Assembly (NCBI RefSeq): GCF_900101905.1
Contig: NZ_FNAJ01000013.1
Location: forward strand, 62,001 to 126,000
Direction of reading: 5' to 3'
Length of the DNA: 64,000 nt
DNA from: Myxococcus virescens
GTDB lineage: Bacteria > Myxococcota > Myxococcia > Myxococcales > Myxococcaceae
In this document: piece by piece, positions 36,285 to 44,993 of the stretch
Layout of the letters: every line of letters starts with the position of its first letter
How positions within the stretch are numbered: the stretch's first letter is position 1
Translations under genes and position numbers: made by a program
Notes under the pieces: model-generated
Told to the model about the DNA's origin: nothing
The model's database searches: none
Seen by the model: the letters and a program-made list of their open reading frames with translations, nothing else

Positions 36285-37478
36285 CTAACCTCCCAGGAGC
36301 TCTCGGTGCAGCCGGGCCGTCAGCGCCTTCAGGTGTGCTTTATCCACCAGCAGCGTCAGTTGCAAAGGCGACGTATGGGCCGCGTGGACGTGAGCCCCCA
36401 GCTCCTCGGCGGCGGCCAGCGCGCGGCGCAGCGGCGCCCAGTCCGCGTTCAACCCCACGCCCACACAGGTGACGGTGCCCAGGTCCTCGCGCCAGGACAC
36501 GGCGGCACCGAAGCGCGTGGCCAGCTCCCGGCGCAGCGCGTCCGCGCCGTGGATGTCCGCCAGGGGCACGGTGATGACCGTCCTGCGTGCCCCACCCACC
36601 GGGCCCTCGAAGTCCAGCGTCCGCCCGCGCACGGCGCGCGCATCCAGGAACTCCAGCAGCTCCGCCAGGCGGACCGGCTCCGAGGCGGCAAGCACGGCCA
36701 TCTCCGCGTCGGCGGTGACACCCTTGAGGCGGTGGTCCGTGGGGACGGCCAGCTCCTGGACCGCGGTGCCCGTTCCCTGGCCGTGCGCGGTGCGGGCGAG
36801 GATGGTGATGCCCCGCGCCTTGGCCCACTCCACCGCCTGCGCGTTGAGCACCTTGGCGCCCGCGCTCGCCAGCTCCTGCATCTCATCGTAGCTCAGCGAC
36901 TCCAGCTTGCGCGCGTCCGGCACCACCCGGGGGTCCGCGCTGAAGACGCCGTCCACGTCCGAGTAGATTTCACACGCCTCCGCGTCCAGCGCCGCCGCCA
37001 GCGCCACCGCCGTCGTGTCCGAGCCGCCGCGCCCCAGCGTCGTCACTTCCTTCTTGAAGGAGACGCCCTGGTAGCCCGCGACGATGACGACCTTGCCGCG
37101 CGCCAGCTCGTCGTGGATGCGGTACGGCCGCACCTCCACGATGCGGGCCTGCGCGTGCGCGTCCGTGGTGATGATGCCGCTCTGGCTGCCGGTGAAGCTG
37201 ATGGCCGGCACGTCCATCTCCTGGAGCGCCATGGAGAGCAGCGCCATGGAGATGCGCTCGCCACACGTGAGCAGCATGTCCAGTTCGCGACGGGGCGGGT
37301 CCACCGAAACGCCCTTCGCCAGCGCCAGCAGTTCATCCGTGGTGTCGCCCATGGCGCTCACCACCACCACCACCTGATAGCCCGCCTCGCGCTTGTCCTT
37401 CACCCGCTGGGCGACCTTGCGGAGCTTCTCCACGCCGGCGACCGACGAGCCGCCGTACTTCTGGACCACGATTGGCAT
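36285..37478 (-). CDS. lysC: Aspartokinase
   Basis: 397 residues from the ATG at 37478 (MPIVVQKYGGSSVAG), the classic N-terminus; longer readings reach back over the divergent promoter. It catalyses the phosphorylation of L-aspartate, the first step toward lysine, threonine, methionine and diaminopimelate. The kinase domain (about 1-245) shows KYGGSSVA, VVVVVSAMGDTTDELL, GERISMALLSMAL, TLGRGGSDTTAVALA and YSDVDGVFSADPRVV. The C-terminus (about 260-397) has two ACT-type regulatory segments (GVTADAEMAVLAAS; LTLLVDKAHLKALTARLH), so feedback control is expected. Length fits the single-function class. It is divergent from the ABC operon with 145 bases between them. Confidence 0.95.
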   Translation of the reverse strand: MPIVVQKYGGSSVAGVEKLRKVAQRVKDKREAGYQVVVVVSAMGDTTDELLALAKGVSVDPPRRELDMLLTCGERISMALLSMALQEMDVPAISFTGSQSGIITTDAHAQARIVEVRPYRIHDELARGKVVIVAGYQGVSFKKEVTTLGRGGSDTTAVALAAALDAEACEIYSDVDGVFSADPRVVPDARKLESLSYDEMQELASAGAKVLNAQAVEWAKARGITILARTAHGQGTGTAVQELAVPTDHRLKGVTADAEMAVLAASEPVRLAELLEFLDARAVRGRTLDFEGPVGGARRTVITVPLADIHGADALRRELATRFGAAVSWREDLGTVTCVGVGLNADWAPLRRALAAAEELGAHVHAAHTSPLQLTLLVDKAHLKALTARLHRELLGG

Positions 37479-37589
37479 GATTCGACTCACTACCCTTGTT
37501 CGGCGTGTCCGGAAAACCACACTGGCAGGCCTCCCTGCAGAAGTCTGGCCAGCCGCTGAACGACGCCCACACCCGGAGTCGGTGTCGCC

Positions 37590-37616
37590 TTGACACGCCA
37601 ATGTCGGGTTTAATGC
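37590..37616 (+). promoter_or_regulatory. Predicted promoter of the Gld-like ABC operon
   Basis: TTGACA (37590-37595) is followed by TAATGC at 37611-37616 with a 15-base spacer. The start codon at 37624 lies only 7 bases after the -10-like box, and no ribosome-binding site is visible, so the transcript could be leaderless or nearly so. The -35 box sits in a small palindrome (GTGTC-N5-GACAC, 37582-37596). The short spacer lowers confidence. Confidence 0.4.
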
Positions 37617-37623
37617 CGCGCCC

Positions 37624-38352
37624 ATGCCGATGATCGAGGTCCAGCACCTCACGAAGCGATACCGAGACCGGGTGGCCGTGGACGACCTCACCTTCCAGGT
37701 CGAGGCGGGTGAGATTCTCGGGTTCCTGGGCCCCAACGGGGCGGGCAAGTCCACCACCATGAAAATCCTCACCGGCTTCCTCCCGCCGTCGGAGGGGGTG
37801 GTCCGCGTCGGGGGCTATGACGTGGAGGCCCAGCCGCTCGAGGTGAAGCGCCGCATCGGCTACCTGCCGGAGATGCCGCCGCTCTACGTGGAGATGACGG
37901 TGCGAGGCTACCTGCGCTTCGTCGCCTCGCTGAAGGGGCTGTCGGGGAGCGCCCTCAAGGCCGAGTTGGAGCGGGTGGCCGCCCTCATGGGCGTGACGCA
38001 CGTCATGGACCGCGTCATCCAGAACCTGTCCAAGGGCTACAAGCAGCGTGTGGGAATCGCCCAGGCACTGCTCGGCTCCCCGCCGGTGCTCATCCTGGAC
38101 GAACCCACCGAAGGCCTGGACCCCGCACAGCGCGCCGAGCTGCGCGCCCTCATCAAGGGCCTGGCCGGCAAGCACACCGTCATCCTCTCCACGCACATCC
38201 TCCCGGAGGTCACGATGACGTGCCAGAAGGTGCTCATCATCCACCAGGGAAAGATGGCCGCGTACGACGACATCTCCCAGCTGGCCCGCATCCACGGGCA
38301 GGCGGAGAACGCGTCGCTGGAAGAAGTCTTCATCAAGCTGACCGCCGCCTGA
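37624..38352 (+). CDS. ABC transporter ATP-binding protein (GldA-like)
   Basis: 242 residues, the size of a single nucleotide-binding subunit. It has Walker A GPNGAGKST (about residue 38), a Q-loop region RRIGYLPEMPPLY, a signature LSKGYKQRVGIAQALL in which SKGY replaces the usual SGGQ, Walker B VLILDEPTEGLD and the switch His in LSTHIL. The SKGY-type signature and overall pattern are typical of the GldA/NosF/DrrA group, which exports or remodels membrane or polysaccharide components. It is the first gene of a tight four-gene operon with a permease, a GldG-like protein and a DUF4340-like protein. The Gld names come from Flavobacterium gliding, but in other bacteria this set is not shown to drive motility. 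Confidence 0.9.
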   Translation: MPMIEVQHLTKRYRDRVAVDDLTFQVEAGEILGFLGPNGAGKSTTMKILTGFLPPSEGVVRVGGYDVEAQPLEVKRRIGYLPEMPPLYVEMTVRGYLRFVASLKGLSGSALKAELERVAALMGVTHVMDRVIQNLSKGYKQRVGIAQALLGSPPVLILDEPTEGLDPAQRAELRALIKGLAGKHTVILSTHILPEVTMTCQKVLIIHQGKMAAYDDISQLARIHGQAENASLEEVFIKLTAA

Positions 38353-38382
38353 GCGCGGCCCCTTTTCGAGGACCCCGCCTCC

Positions 38383-39186
38383 ATGCGCACCGCCCTGGCG
38401 ATTGCCCGCAAGGAACTGTCCATCTACTTCACCACGCCGTGGGCCTACGCCGTCTTCACGGCGATGGCGGCGCTGACGGCCTTCTACTTCATGGACCTGC
38501 TGCAGGCGTTCAACGACGTCCAGGGCGTGGCGCGCCGGGTGGGCTGGGCGCAGATGTCCCCGGACTTCAACATGTACCGCAACCTCACGGACGGGGTGGT
38601 GGTGGAGCTGTGGGGCAGCGTCCTGGTCATCACCCTGGTCGTCACGCCCTTCCTGTCCATGCGGCTGTTCGCGGAGGAGAAGCGCAACCGCACCTTCGAG
38701 CTGCTGATGACGGCCCCGGTGCGGCCCATTGAAATCGTGCTGGGCAAGTACCTGGGCGGCCTGGGCGTCATCTCCGCCACGCTGGCGCTCACGCTCGTCT
38801 TCCCCCTACTGCTGTCCGTGCTGGGCCACAGCGAGTCCGGGCTCGTGCTGGAGTGGTCCACCGTCCTGCTGGGCTACGGCGCGCTGCTGCTGTGGGGCGC
38901 CACCTGCATGGCCGTGGGTCTGTTCATCTCCGCGCTGACGGAGAGCCAGATGCTGGCGGCCTTCCTCACCTTCTGTGCCCTGCTGGCGTGGATGCTGCTG
39001 GGCCAGGTGGCCCGCCGCGCGGAGGAGCCGCTGCGCTCCGCGCTGTCCTACGTCGCCTGCGACCTCCAGTTGCAGGGGATGATCAAGGGCGTGCTGGACG
39101 CGCAGTCGCTGGTGTTCTTCGCCTCCGTCATCGGCTTCTCCCTCTTCCTCACCCACCGCACGGTGGATGCGCAGCGGTGGGCCTGA
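38383..39186 (+). CDS. ABC transporter permease (GldF-like)
   Basis: 267 residues, with about six transmembrane helices: an N-terminal helix (ELSIYFTTPWAYAVFTAMAA), a pair after residue 70 (LWGSVLVITLVVTPFLSM), and further helices around 120-145, 155-190 and 235-260. The sequence RLFAEEKRNRTFELLMTAPV is the typical coupling-loop motif of ABC-2-type permeases of the GldF/NosY type. It follows the ATP-binding gene after 30 bases and ends 1 base before the next gene, so it is the membrane channel of the same exporter. The substrate is unknown. Confidence 0.88.
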   Translation: MRTALAIARKELSIYFTTPWAYAVFTAMAALTAFYFMDLLQAFNDVQGVARRVGWAQMSPDFNMYRNLTDGVVVELWGSVLVITLVVTPFLSMRLFAEEKRNRTFELLMTAPVRPIEIVLGKYLGGLGVISATLALTLVFPLLLSVLGHSESGLVLEWSTVLLGYGALLLWGATCMAVGLFISALTESQMLAAFLTFCALLAWMLLGQVARRAEEPLRSALSYVACDLQLQGMIKGVLDAQSLVFFASVIGFSLFLTHRTVDAQRWA

Positions 39187-39187
39187 C

Positions 39188-40759
39188 ATGAAGGCGGCGC
39201 ATGTCGGCAAGGTCCTGGGCGCGTTCGGACTGCTGCTGTTGCTGTCGAGTCCGTTCACCCTGTTCATCACCTCGGACAGCGCCGTCGCCGCCGCCGTGAA
39301 GGCGGGCGCGGGGCTGGTGCTGGTGGGCATCTACGGCGCGACGAACTACCGGCAGTTCGGCCAGTTCGCCACGCGCCGCTCCAGCAGCTTCTTCGCCACC
39401 ACGGTGCTCACCACGCTGGGCGTGTTCGCCGTCCTGGTGGCGGTGAACGCCCTGGCCTTCAAGCAGAACCGGCGCTGGGATTTGACGCAGGCGCGCATCC
39501 ACACGCTGGCGCCGCAGACGGTGTCCACGCTGGCCGCCATTCCCGACCCGGTGCGCGCCATCGCGTTCATCACCCCGGCGCATGCCCAGTACGGCCAGTT
39601 GGAAGCGCTCTTCGCGCTCTACCATGCCGAAGCGCCGGGGAAGTTCGAGTACACCTTCAAGGACCCGCGCCGAAGCCCGGACCTGGCCGCGAAGTACCAG
39701 GTGCGTGAGGGCCAGACGGCGGTGGTGCTGGTACGCGGCGAGGGCGAGCACGCCACGCACACGCTGCTCACCACCGTGTCCGAGCAGGAGCTGACACACG
39801 CGGTCCTCAAGCTGAACGCGGTGGGCACCCAGAAGGTCTATTTCGTCACCGGCCACGGGGAGTGGCCACTGGACAAGGAGCAGGCGCCGCCCCATGACCC
39901 GGGCGCCAGCCTGTCCGAATTCCGGAGGCAGTTGCTCCAGGAGGGCTACACCGCGGAACCGCTGAACCTCGCGGGTGTCCAAGACGTGCCACGGGACGCC
40001 GCGCTGGTCATCATCGCGGGGGCCCGGGGGCCCTACACCGCGCCGGAGAAGGAGCTGCTCCAGCGCTATCTCGCCTCCGGAGGGCGCATGCTCTACTTCG
40101 CTGACGCCGGCCTCCGTAATGGCCTGGACGGGCTGCTGGCGGAGCACGGCGTGCAGGTGGATGAGGGCATCGTCGCGGACGCGCAGTACAACAGCGGCAA
40201 TCCCTTCGTGGTGCTGTCCCTCTTCTACAGCGACCACGAGATTGGCAAGCCGCTGCACCAGCGGGGACTCAACGTGGAGTTCCCCACCCCGCGCAGCCTG
40301 ACCCTGCTGCGCCTGGGGATGGCGCCGGGTGTCCAGGTGCAGCCGGTGGTCCTCACGTCCCAGTACGGCTGGGTGGAGAGCACGCCAGAGGAGAACGCGG
40401 TGCCGTCGGATGGCGAGAAGACGGGCCAGTTGGTGCTGGTGGCCGCCGTGACGCGTGATACCCAGGCCTCGCCGGGCAAGCGCTTTGATGAAGCGCGCCT
40501 GGTGGTGATGGGGGACTCGGAGCTTCTCCTGGACCCGAACTGGGGCCATGAGCCCAACCGCAACCTCGTGATGAACGCGCTGGGCTGGGCGTCCAACCAG
40601 CTCACGAAAATCACCATCCGCCCGCCGGACCGCGAGGTGTCCACGCTGGAGCTGGACGCGGCGACGCTCAGCCGCATCCGATTCTTCGCCACGGACCTCA
40701 TGCCACTGTCGCTGCTGGGCGTGGGCCTGGCCATCTGGCTGTCGAGGCGCAACAAGTGA
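39188..40759 (+). CDS. GldG-like auxiliary protein of the ABC transporter
   Basis: 523 residues from the ATG at 39188, one base after the permease stop. Two N-terminal transmembrane helices (about 10-30 and 65-85) precede a long extracytoplasmic domain (about 95-490) of the ABC_transp_aux/GldG type. It shows FKQNRRWDLTQARIHTLAPQT, VYFVTGHGEWPLD, VIIAGARGPYTAPEKELLQRYLA and ARLVVMGDSELLLD, characteristic of that family (related to intraflagellar transport IFT52-like folds). A C-terminal helix (LMPLSLLGVGLAIWL) anchors the end. The partner gene overlaps by four bases (GTGA), so the four proteins probably form one complex. Confidence 0.88.
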   Translation: MKAAHVGKVLGAFGLLLLLSSPFTLFITSDSAVAAAVKAGAGLVLVGIYGATNYRQFGQFATRRSSSFFATTVLTTLGVFAVLVAVNALAFKQNRRWDLTQARIHTLAPQTVSTLAAIPDPVRAIAFITPAHAQYGQLEALFALYHAEAPGKFEYTFKDPRRSPDLAAKYQVREGQTAVVLVRGEGEHATHTLLTTVSEQELTHAVLKLNAVGTQKVYFVTGHGEWPLDKEQAPPHDPGASLSEFRRQLLQEGYTAEPLNLAGVQDVPRDAALVIIAGARGPYTAPEKELLQRYLASGGRMLYFADAGLRNGLDGLLAEHGVQVDEGIVADAQYNSGNPFVVLSLFYSDHEIGKPLHQRGLNVEFPTPRSLTLLRLGMAPGVQVQPVVLTSQYGWVESTPEENAVPSDGEKTGQLVLVAAVTRDTQASPGKRFDEARLVVMGDSELLLDPNWGHEPNRNLVMNALGWASNQLTKITIRPPDREVSTLELDAATLSRIRFFATDLMPLSLLGVGLAIWLSRRNK

Positions 40760-42297
40760 CGCCGGCCCGCGGAAGGTGGCGGTGGAGCATCCTGACCGTC
40801 GTCACGGCGGGCCTGGGGCTCACCGCATGCACCGGTGAGAAGGCATCCGAAGCGAGCGAGGCCCGGCGGAAGGCCGACGCCCAGCAGCGCCTCTTCATCA
40901 CGGGGACGGAGGAGACGCGCGGACAGGACGACGGGGTACCTGCCGAGAAGCCTGTCTTCACACACTTGACGGTGCGGGCCCGGGGGGACACCACCGAGGT
41001 GGTTCGCGAGCAGGACGGGACCTGGAAGCTGACGGCGCCCGTGTCCGCTCGCGCGGAGGCAGCCGTGGTGGAGACCCTCCTCGGCACGCTGGCGTCTTCG
41101 AGCTTCAGCGCCACCGTGAAGGAGGCGCCCACCGACGCCGACCTGGAAGCGTACGGCCTGAAACCGCCCCTCTTCACCGTCACGGCCCGGGCCTTCGTGC
41201 CAGATGCCCAAGGCCAGGGGGCGCAGGACCCCGCTCGCCAGCGCACGGTGACGCTGCACTGTGGCAAGGAGAACACCTACGACGGCTCCGTCTACGTACG
41301 CCGGGACGCGGAGCCGGCGGTCCACGCCGCCGCGGGGACGGTGCGCTGGGCCCTGGACCGGGACACCTTCGCCCTGCGCGCCAAGGACCTCCTGCCCCCC
41401 CTGGACGAGCGTGCGCTGAAGGGCATCGAGGTGAAGGCGCCGCGGGGTGCGTATCAACTGGCGCGGGACGCGGACGGCGCGGGCTGGCGGGTGGTCGCGC
41501 CGGTGGCCGCCAACGCGAACGCGACGCGTGTCGCGGAGCTGCTGAAGGCCCTGGTGGAGCAGCGGGCACTGTCCTTCCCCGAAGACACGCCGGAGTCCCG
41601 AAAGCGGTTGGGTCTGGAGGCCCCGGTGGTGGACGCCCGCTTCACCGGTGGCCCGGGCGAGCCGGTGCGCGTGCGGATGTCCCGCGTGACGGAAGACGGC
41701 GCCGTGCGCGCCTATGCGTTGCGCGAGCAGGGAACGCAAGCCGTGCTGGGTGAGGTGCCCGAGGACGCCCTCGGCGTGCTGGACGTGAGCGTCCGGGAGC
41801 TGAAGGACCGGCGCGTGCTGGAGTTCCGGCGCCAGGACGTCCGTCGCATCGTGTTCCATCCGGGCGGCGGCGCGCCCGCCATCACCGTGGTGAGCACGTC
41901 GGAAGCCAACGAAGGCGCCGGGCACTGGGACGTGGAGTCCCCGCAGCGGGGCAAGGCACAGCACTTCAAGCTCGCCTCGCTGCTGCGCGCGCTGGAAGGT
42001 CTGAAGGCCACGGGCTACGGCGAGACGAACCCCAAGAATTGGGCCCGGTATGGCGTGACGGAGGACTCCCCCGGCGCCGTGCTGCTAGGCGCGGACGGAC
42101 GCGAACTGGCGCGGCTCTGGCTCGGCGCTGAAGTCCCCGACGAGCCCGGCACGCTCTACGCCCGCGGCTCCGGCCCCGACGTCCTCAAGGTGCCCGAGTC
42201 ACGACTGACGTTGCCCACCAGGCCCGAGGACTTGCAGGAGGCCCCGAAGGCCCCCGACGCGCCGAAGCCGCCCGCGAAGACGGAGCAAGCTCCCTGA
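40756..42297 (+). CDS. DUF4340-like lipoprotein of the ABC operon
   Basis: 513 residues starting with a GTG that overlaps the previous stop (GTGA), so translation is coupled. Residues 1-26 look like a lipoprotein signal ending in GLTAC. The rest is built from repeated beta-alpha modules of about 100-150 residues, visible as REQDGTWKLTAPVSARAEAA, ARDADGAGWRVVAPVAANAN and HWDVESPQRGKAQHFK, each with a W in a G-x-W-x-V pattern followed by an A-x-x-x-x-V helix. This is the DUF4340 pattern often found next to GldG. The C-terminus is Pro/Lys-rich. It is likely to be a periplasmic component of the same transporter. Confidence 0.85.
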   Translation: MTPARGRWRWSILTVVTAGLGLTACTGEKASEASEARRKADAQQRLFITGTEETRGQDDGVPAEKPVFTHLTVRARGDTTEVVREQDGTWKLTAPVSARAEAAVVETLLGTLASSSFSATVKEAPTDADLEAYGLKPPLFTVTARAFVPDAQGQGAQDPARQRTVTLHCGKENTYDGSVYVRRDAEPAVHAAAGTVRWALDRDTFALRAKDLLPPLDERALKGIEVKAPRGAYQLARDADGAGWRVVAPVAANANATRVAELLKALVEQRALSFPEDTPESRKRLGLEAPVVDARFTGGPGEPVRVRMSRVTEDGAVRAYALREQGTQAVLGEVPEDALGVLDVSVRELKDRRVLEFRRQDVRRIVFHPGGGAPAITVVSTSEANEGAGHWDVESPQRGKAQHFKLASLLRALEGLKATGYGETNPKNWARYGVTEDSPGAVLLGADGRELARLWLGAEVPDEPGTLYARGSGPDVLKVPESRLTLPTRPEDLQEAPKAPDAPKPPAKTEQAP

Positions 42298-42408
42298 CCA
42301 CCCCGTCCCCGACTCACCATCAGAAGACAGCGCCCATTCACGCGAGGTCAGCGCCCGTCACCGGCATCCCTTCACGAGCGCCGGCGCGGAACAAGGACCT
42401 GGCGCAGC

Positions 42409-43563
42409 TCACAGCTTGATGACCTCCGTCCCCCGCCGGGGCAGGACGACGCGGAACACGGTGTGACGGCCGGAGCCGGACTCCACGTCCACGCTGCCGT
42501 GATGCGCGTGAATGATTTGCTGGACGATGTAGAGCCCCAGCCCCAGGCCTCCGGTGCGAGCCCGCTGTTGTGAGCATCCCCGGAACGGGTCGAAGAGGTA
42601 GGGCTGCTGCTCGGCGGGAATCACGCCCACGTTGGACACGGAGAAGGTGATGGAGTCCGCGTGGCTGCCATCCAGCCGGAGCTGCACCGGCTCGCTGGTG
42701 TCCCCGTGCTGAAGCGCGTTGCCAATCAGGTTCGAGGCCACCTGCGCGAGCCGGTCCGAATCCCAGTCCCCCACCAGGTCCCCTTCCTTCCGCACGTCGA
42801 GGGAGTGCTGGGGGAACGCCGCGTGGTGCTCCTGGACGATTCGCTGGACGAGCAGACCGAAGTCCGTCTCGCTCCGGCGCAGCGGGATGCCACCCGCGAG
42901 CCGGGCCCGCGCCAGGTCGAGAACGTCCTCAATCATCCGGCCCATGCGCTTGCCGCTCGTCAGCATGCGGCTGGCGCTCTTGCGGACAGCGGGGTCCTCC
43001 GTGCGGCGGAAGAGCAGGTCCGCGGCCGTGAGGATGGCGCTCAACGGGTTGCGCAGGTCATGGCCCAGCACGGCGGTGAACATCTCGTTGAGGCGAAGCG
43101 TCTCCGTCAGCTCCTCCAACTGGTGGGCCAGCTGCTGCTTCTGCCGGTGGAGCTGGAAGAAGACCTCCGCCTTGTTCCGCAGGACGTGCGGCTCCAGCGG
43201 CTTGTAGAGGAAGTCCACCGCGCCCGCGTCATACCCCTTGAAGCGCCGACGCTGGTCGTGTGCCCCCGCGGTGACGAAGATGATGGGAATGTCGCGCGTG
43301 CGCTCCGAGCCGCGCATCAACTCCGCCAGCTCGAAGCCATCCATCTCCGGCATCTGCACGTCGAGGAACGCGAGCGCGACGTCATCGTGCTCCAGCAGCA
43401 GCTCCAGTGCATCCGCGCCCGAGCGGGCCTGGAGCACCTCGACGTCCTCACGGCGCAGCAGGGCAGCGAGCGCGATGAGGTTCTCCTCGAGGTCATCGAC
43501 GAGGAGGCATTTCACCCGGGGCGTCATGGGAACGGAGTCCTTCCCGATACCGTCAACCTTCAT
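42409..43563 (-). CDS. Receiver domain-histidine kinase
   Basis: 384 residues from the ATG at 43563, preceded by AGGAGG five bases upstream; a GTG at 43569 would lie too close to that site. About 10-125 is a receiver domain (KCLLVDDLEENLIALAALL, phosphorylatable Asp in LAFLDVQMPEMDGFE, Lys in DFLYKPLEP). About 130-165 is a linker helix; about 165-235 is the HisKA domain with His in VLGHDLRNPLSAILT; about 270-380 is the ATPase domain (NLIGNALQHGDTSEP, RTGGLGLGLYIVQQI). An N-terminal receiver on a kinase is typical for proteins that receive phosphate from another kinase, here probably the hybrid kinase encoded upstream. It overlaps the cheB-like gene by 11 bases. Confidence 0.92.
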   Translation of the reverse strand: MKVDGIGKDSVPMTPRVKCLLVDDLEENLIALAALLRREDVEVLQARSGADALELLLEHDDVALAFLDVQMPEMDGFELAELMRGSERTRDIPIIFVTAGAHDQRRRFKGYDAGAVDFLYKPLEPHVLRNKAEVFFQLHRQKQQLAHQLEELTETLRLNEMFTAVLGHDLRNPLSAILTAADLLFRRTEDPAVRKSASRMLTSGKRMGRMIEDVLDLARARLAGGIPLRRSETDFGLLVQRIVQEHHAAFPQHSLDVRKEGDLVGDWDSDRLAQVASNLIGNALQHGDTSEPVQLRLDGSHADSITFSVSNVGVIPAEQQPYLFDPFRGCSQQRARTGGLGLGLYIVQQIIHAHHGSVDVESGSGRHTVFRVVLPRRGTEVIKL

Positions 43564-44149
43564 GTCCACCTCCTACCCTCCGCAACAGGTCGGCCAGCTG
43601 TTCGAGCGAGAGCACGAAATCCACGGGGCCACGCGCCAGCGCCGCGGCGGGCATGGTGGCGACGTGGGCCGTGTCGGGGCGCTGCACCAATGTCACGCCG
43701 CCCGCGTCCCGCACGGCCGCCAGCCCGCGCGCACCGTCCGAATTCGCGCCCGTGAGGATGAGGCCCGCCAGGCGGTGACCGTAAACGTCCGCGGCCGACT
43801 CGAAGAGCACGTCGATGGACGGCCGGGAGAAGAGCACGGGGTCATCCGCGGAGAGGGCCAGCGAAGGTCCTTCATCCACGAGCAGGTGGTAGTCGGGCGG
43901 CGCGAAGTAGATGGTCCCTGGCTGGACGGACTCCTTGTCCTGCGCTTCCCGGACGGGGAGCGCGCAGCGCGCGGAGAAGATGTCCACCAGCATGCTGCGT
44001 CGCTCCCGGGGTTGGTGGATGACGACGAGCACCGAGGGGCGGAACGCGCGGGGAAGCGAGGGCAACACCGTGACCAGCGCTTCCACGCCCCCGGCGGAAG
44101 CGCCCACCACCACGGCGTCGATACGGCCCCGGAGGCTTTCGAAGTCCAC
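43553..44149 (-). CDS. Stand-alone CheB-type methylesterase domain
   Basis: 198 residues from a GTG at 44149 with AGGG six bases upstream; a longer reading begins within the CheR gene. It has no receiver domain, unlike classic CheB. The esterase/amidase landmarks are present: the nucleophile Ser in VVVGASAGGVEAL, the His in LVVIHQPRERRS, GTIYFAPPDYHLLV and the Asp region LILTGANSDGARGL, in place of the usual LTGMGxDG. Such single-domain CheB proteins often pair with CheR in alternative signalling systems, as here. It comes 7 bases after the cheR-like stop and overlaps the receiver-kinase gene by 11 bases. Confidence 0.88.
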   Translation of the reverse strand: MDFESLRGRIDAVVVGASAGGVEALVTVLPSLPRAFRPSVLVVIHQPRERRSMLVDIFSARCALPVREAQDKESVQPGTIYFAPPDYHLLVDEGPSLALSADDPVLFSRPSIDVLFESAADVYGHRLAGLILTGANSDGARGLAAVRDAGGVTLVQRPDTAHVATMPAAALARGPVDFVLSLEQLADLLRRVGGGHEG

Positions 44150-44156
44150 GAGCGCC

Positions 44157-44978
44157 CTACACTTTCTGGAAGAGGCGGTCCTCCCAGACGAGGGAGGTGA
44201 AAGCCGACGCGTGTTGAGAGAATCGCAAGGACTCACGGGCCCCCAGGCCCAGGAACCCCCTGCGACAGAGGGAGTCCTTGAACAGCCCGAGCGCGCGCTC
44301 CTGCAGTTCGCGGTTGAAGTAGATGAGGACGTTGCGGCAGGACAGCAGCTGGACCTCCGCGAAGACGCTGTCGGTGGCCAGGCTGTGGTCCGAGAAGACG
44401 ATGTGCTTCTTCAATGTGCGGTCGAACACCGCGTTCCCGTAGGCCGCCGTGTAGTAGTCGGAGAGCGAGGCCGAAGCCCCGGACTGGCTGTGGTTCTGGG
44501 TGAAGGCGGCGATGCGGTCCACGGCGTAGACGCCCGCCTCCGCCTTCTGGAGTGCCTGGGTGTTGATGTCCGTGGCGTAGATGAGCGTGCGCTCCAGCAG
44601 CCCCTCTTCGCGCAGCAGGATGGCCAGCGAGTAGACCTCCTCGCCCGTGCTGCACCCCGCCACCCAGACCTTGAGGGACGGGTACGTCCTGAGCAGCGGG
44701 ACGACACTCTCACGCAGCGAGCGGAAGTAGGACGGATCCCGGAACATCTCGCTCACCTGCACGGTGAGGTAGTTGAGCAACTCCGGAAACAGGTCCGGCT
44801 CGTGAATGAGGCGGCCCTGGAGCTGTGACAACGTGCGGCAGCCGAAGTGGTCCGCGGCCAGCGTCATGCGCCGCTTGAGCGACGCCATGGCATAGCCACG
44901 GAAGTCGTAGTGGTACTTCAAGTAGATGGCGTCCAGCAGCAGCCTCAACTCGATGTCCAGGTCCTTGGATGCCCTCAT
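44157..44978 (-). CDS. CheR-type protein methyltransferase
   Basis: 273 residues, the usual CheR length. The N-terminal helical domain (about 1-75) is followed by a SAM-dependent methyltransferase: VQVSEMFRDPSYFRSL, then VWVAGCSTGEEVYSLAILL (the SAM loop), LIYATDINTQALQKAEAG, and VQLLSCRNVLIYFNRELQE. It would methylate glutamates on a receptor or sensor-like partner. No methyl-accepting protein is encoded nearby; the hybrid kinase encoded immediately upstream has a long coiled-coil region (about residues 385-475) that could be a target, which is an inference. The spacing to the upstream kinase gene is 15 bases. Confidence 0.93.
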   Translation of the reverse strand: MRASKDLDIELRLLLDAIYLKYHYDFRGYAMASLKRRMTLAADHFGCRTLSQLQGRLIHEPDLFPELLNYLTVQVSEMFRDPSYFRSLRESVVPLLRTYPSLKVWVAGCSTGEEVYSLAILLREEGLLERTLIYATDINTQALQKAEAGVYAVDRIAAFTQNHSQSGASASLSDYYTAAYGNAVFDRTLKKHIVFSDHSLATDSVFAEVQLLSCRNVLIYFNRELQERALGLFKDSLCRRGFLGLGARESLRFSQHASAFTSLVWEDRLFQKV

Positions 44979-44993
44979 GCCGCCCGCCCGTCC

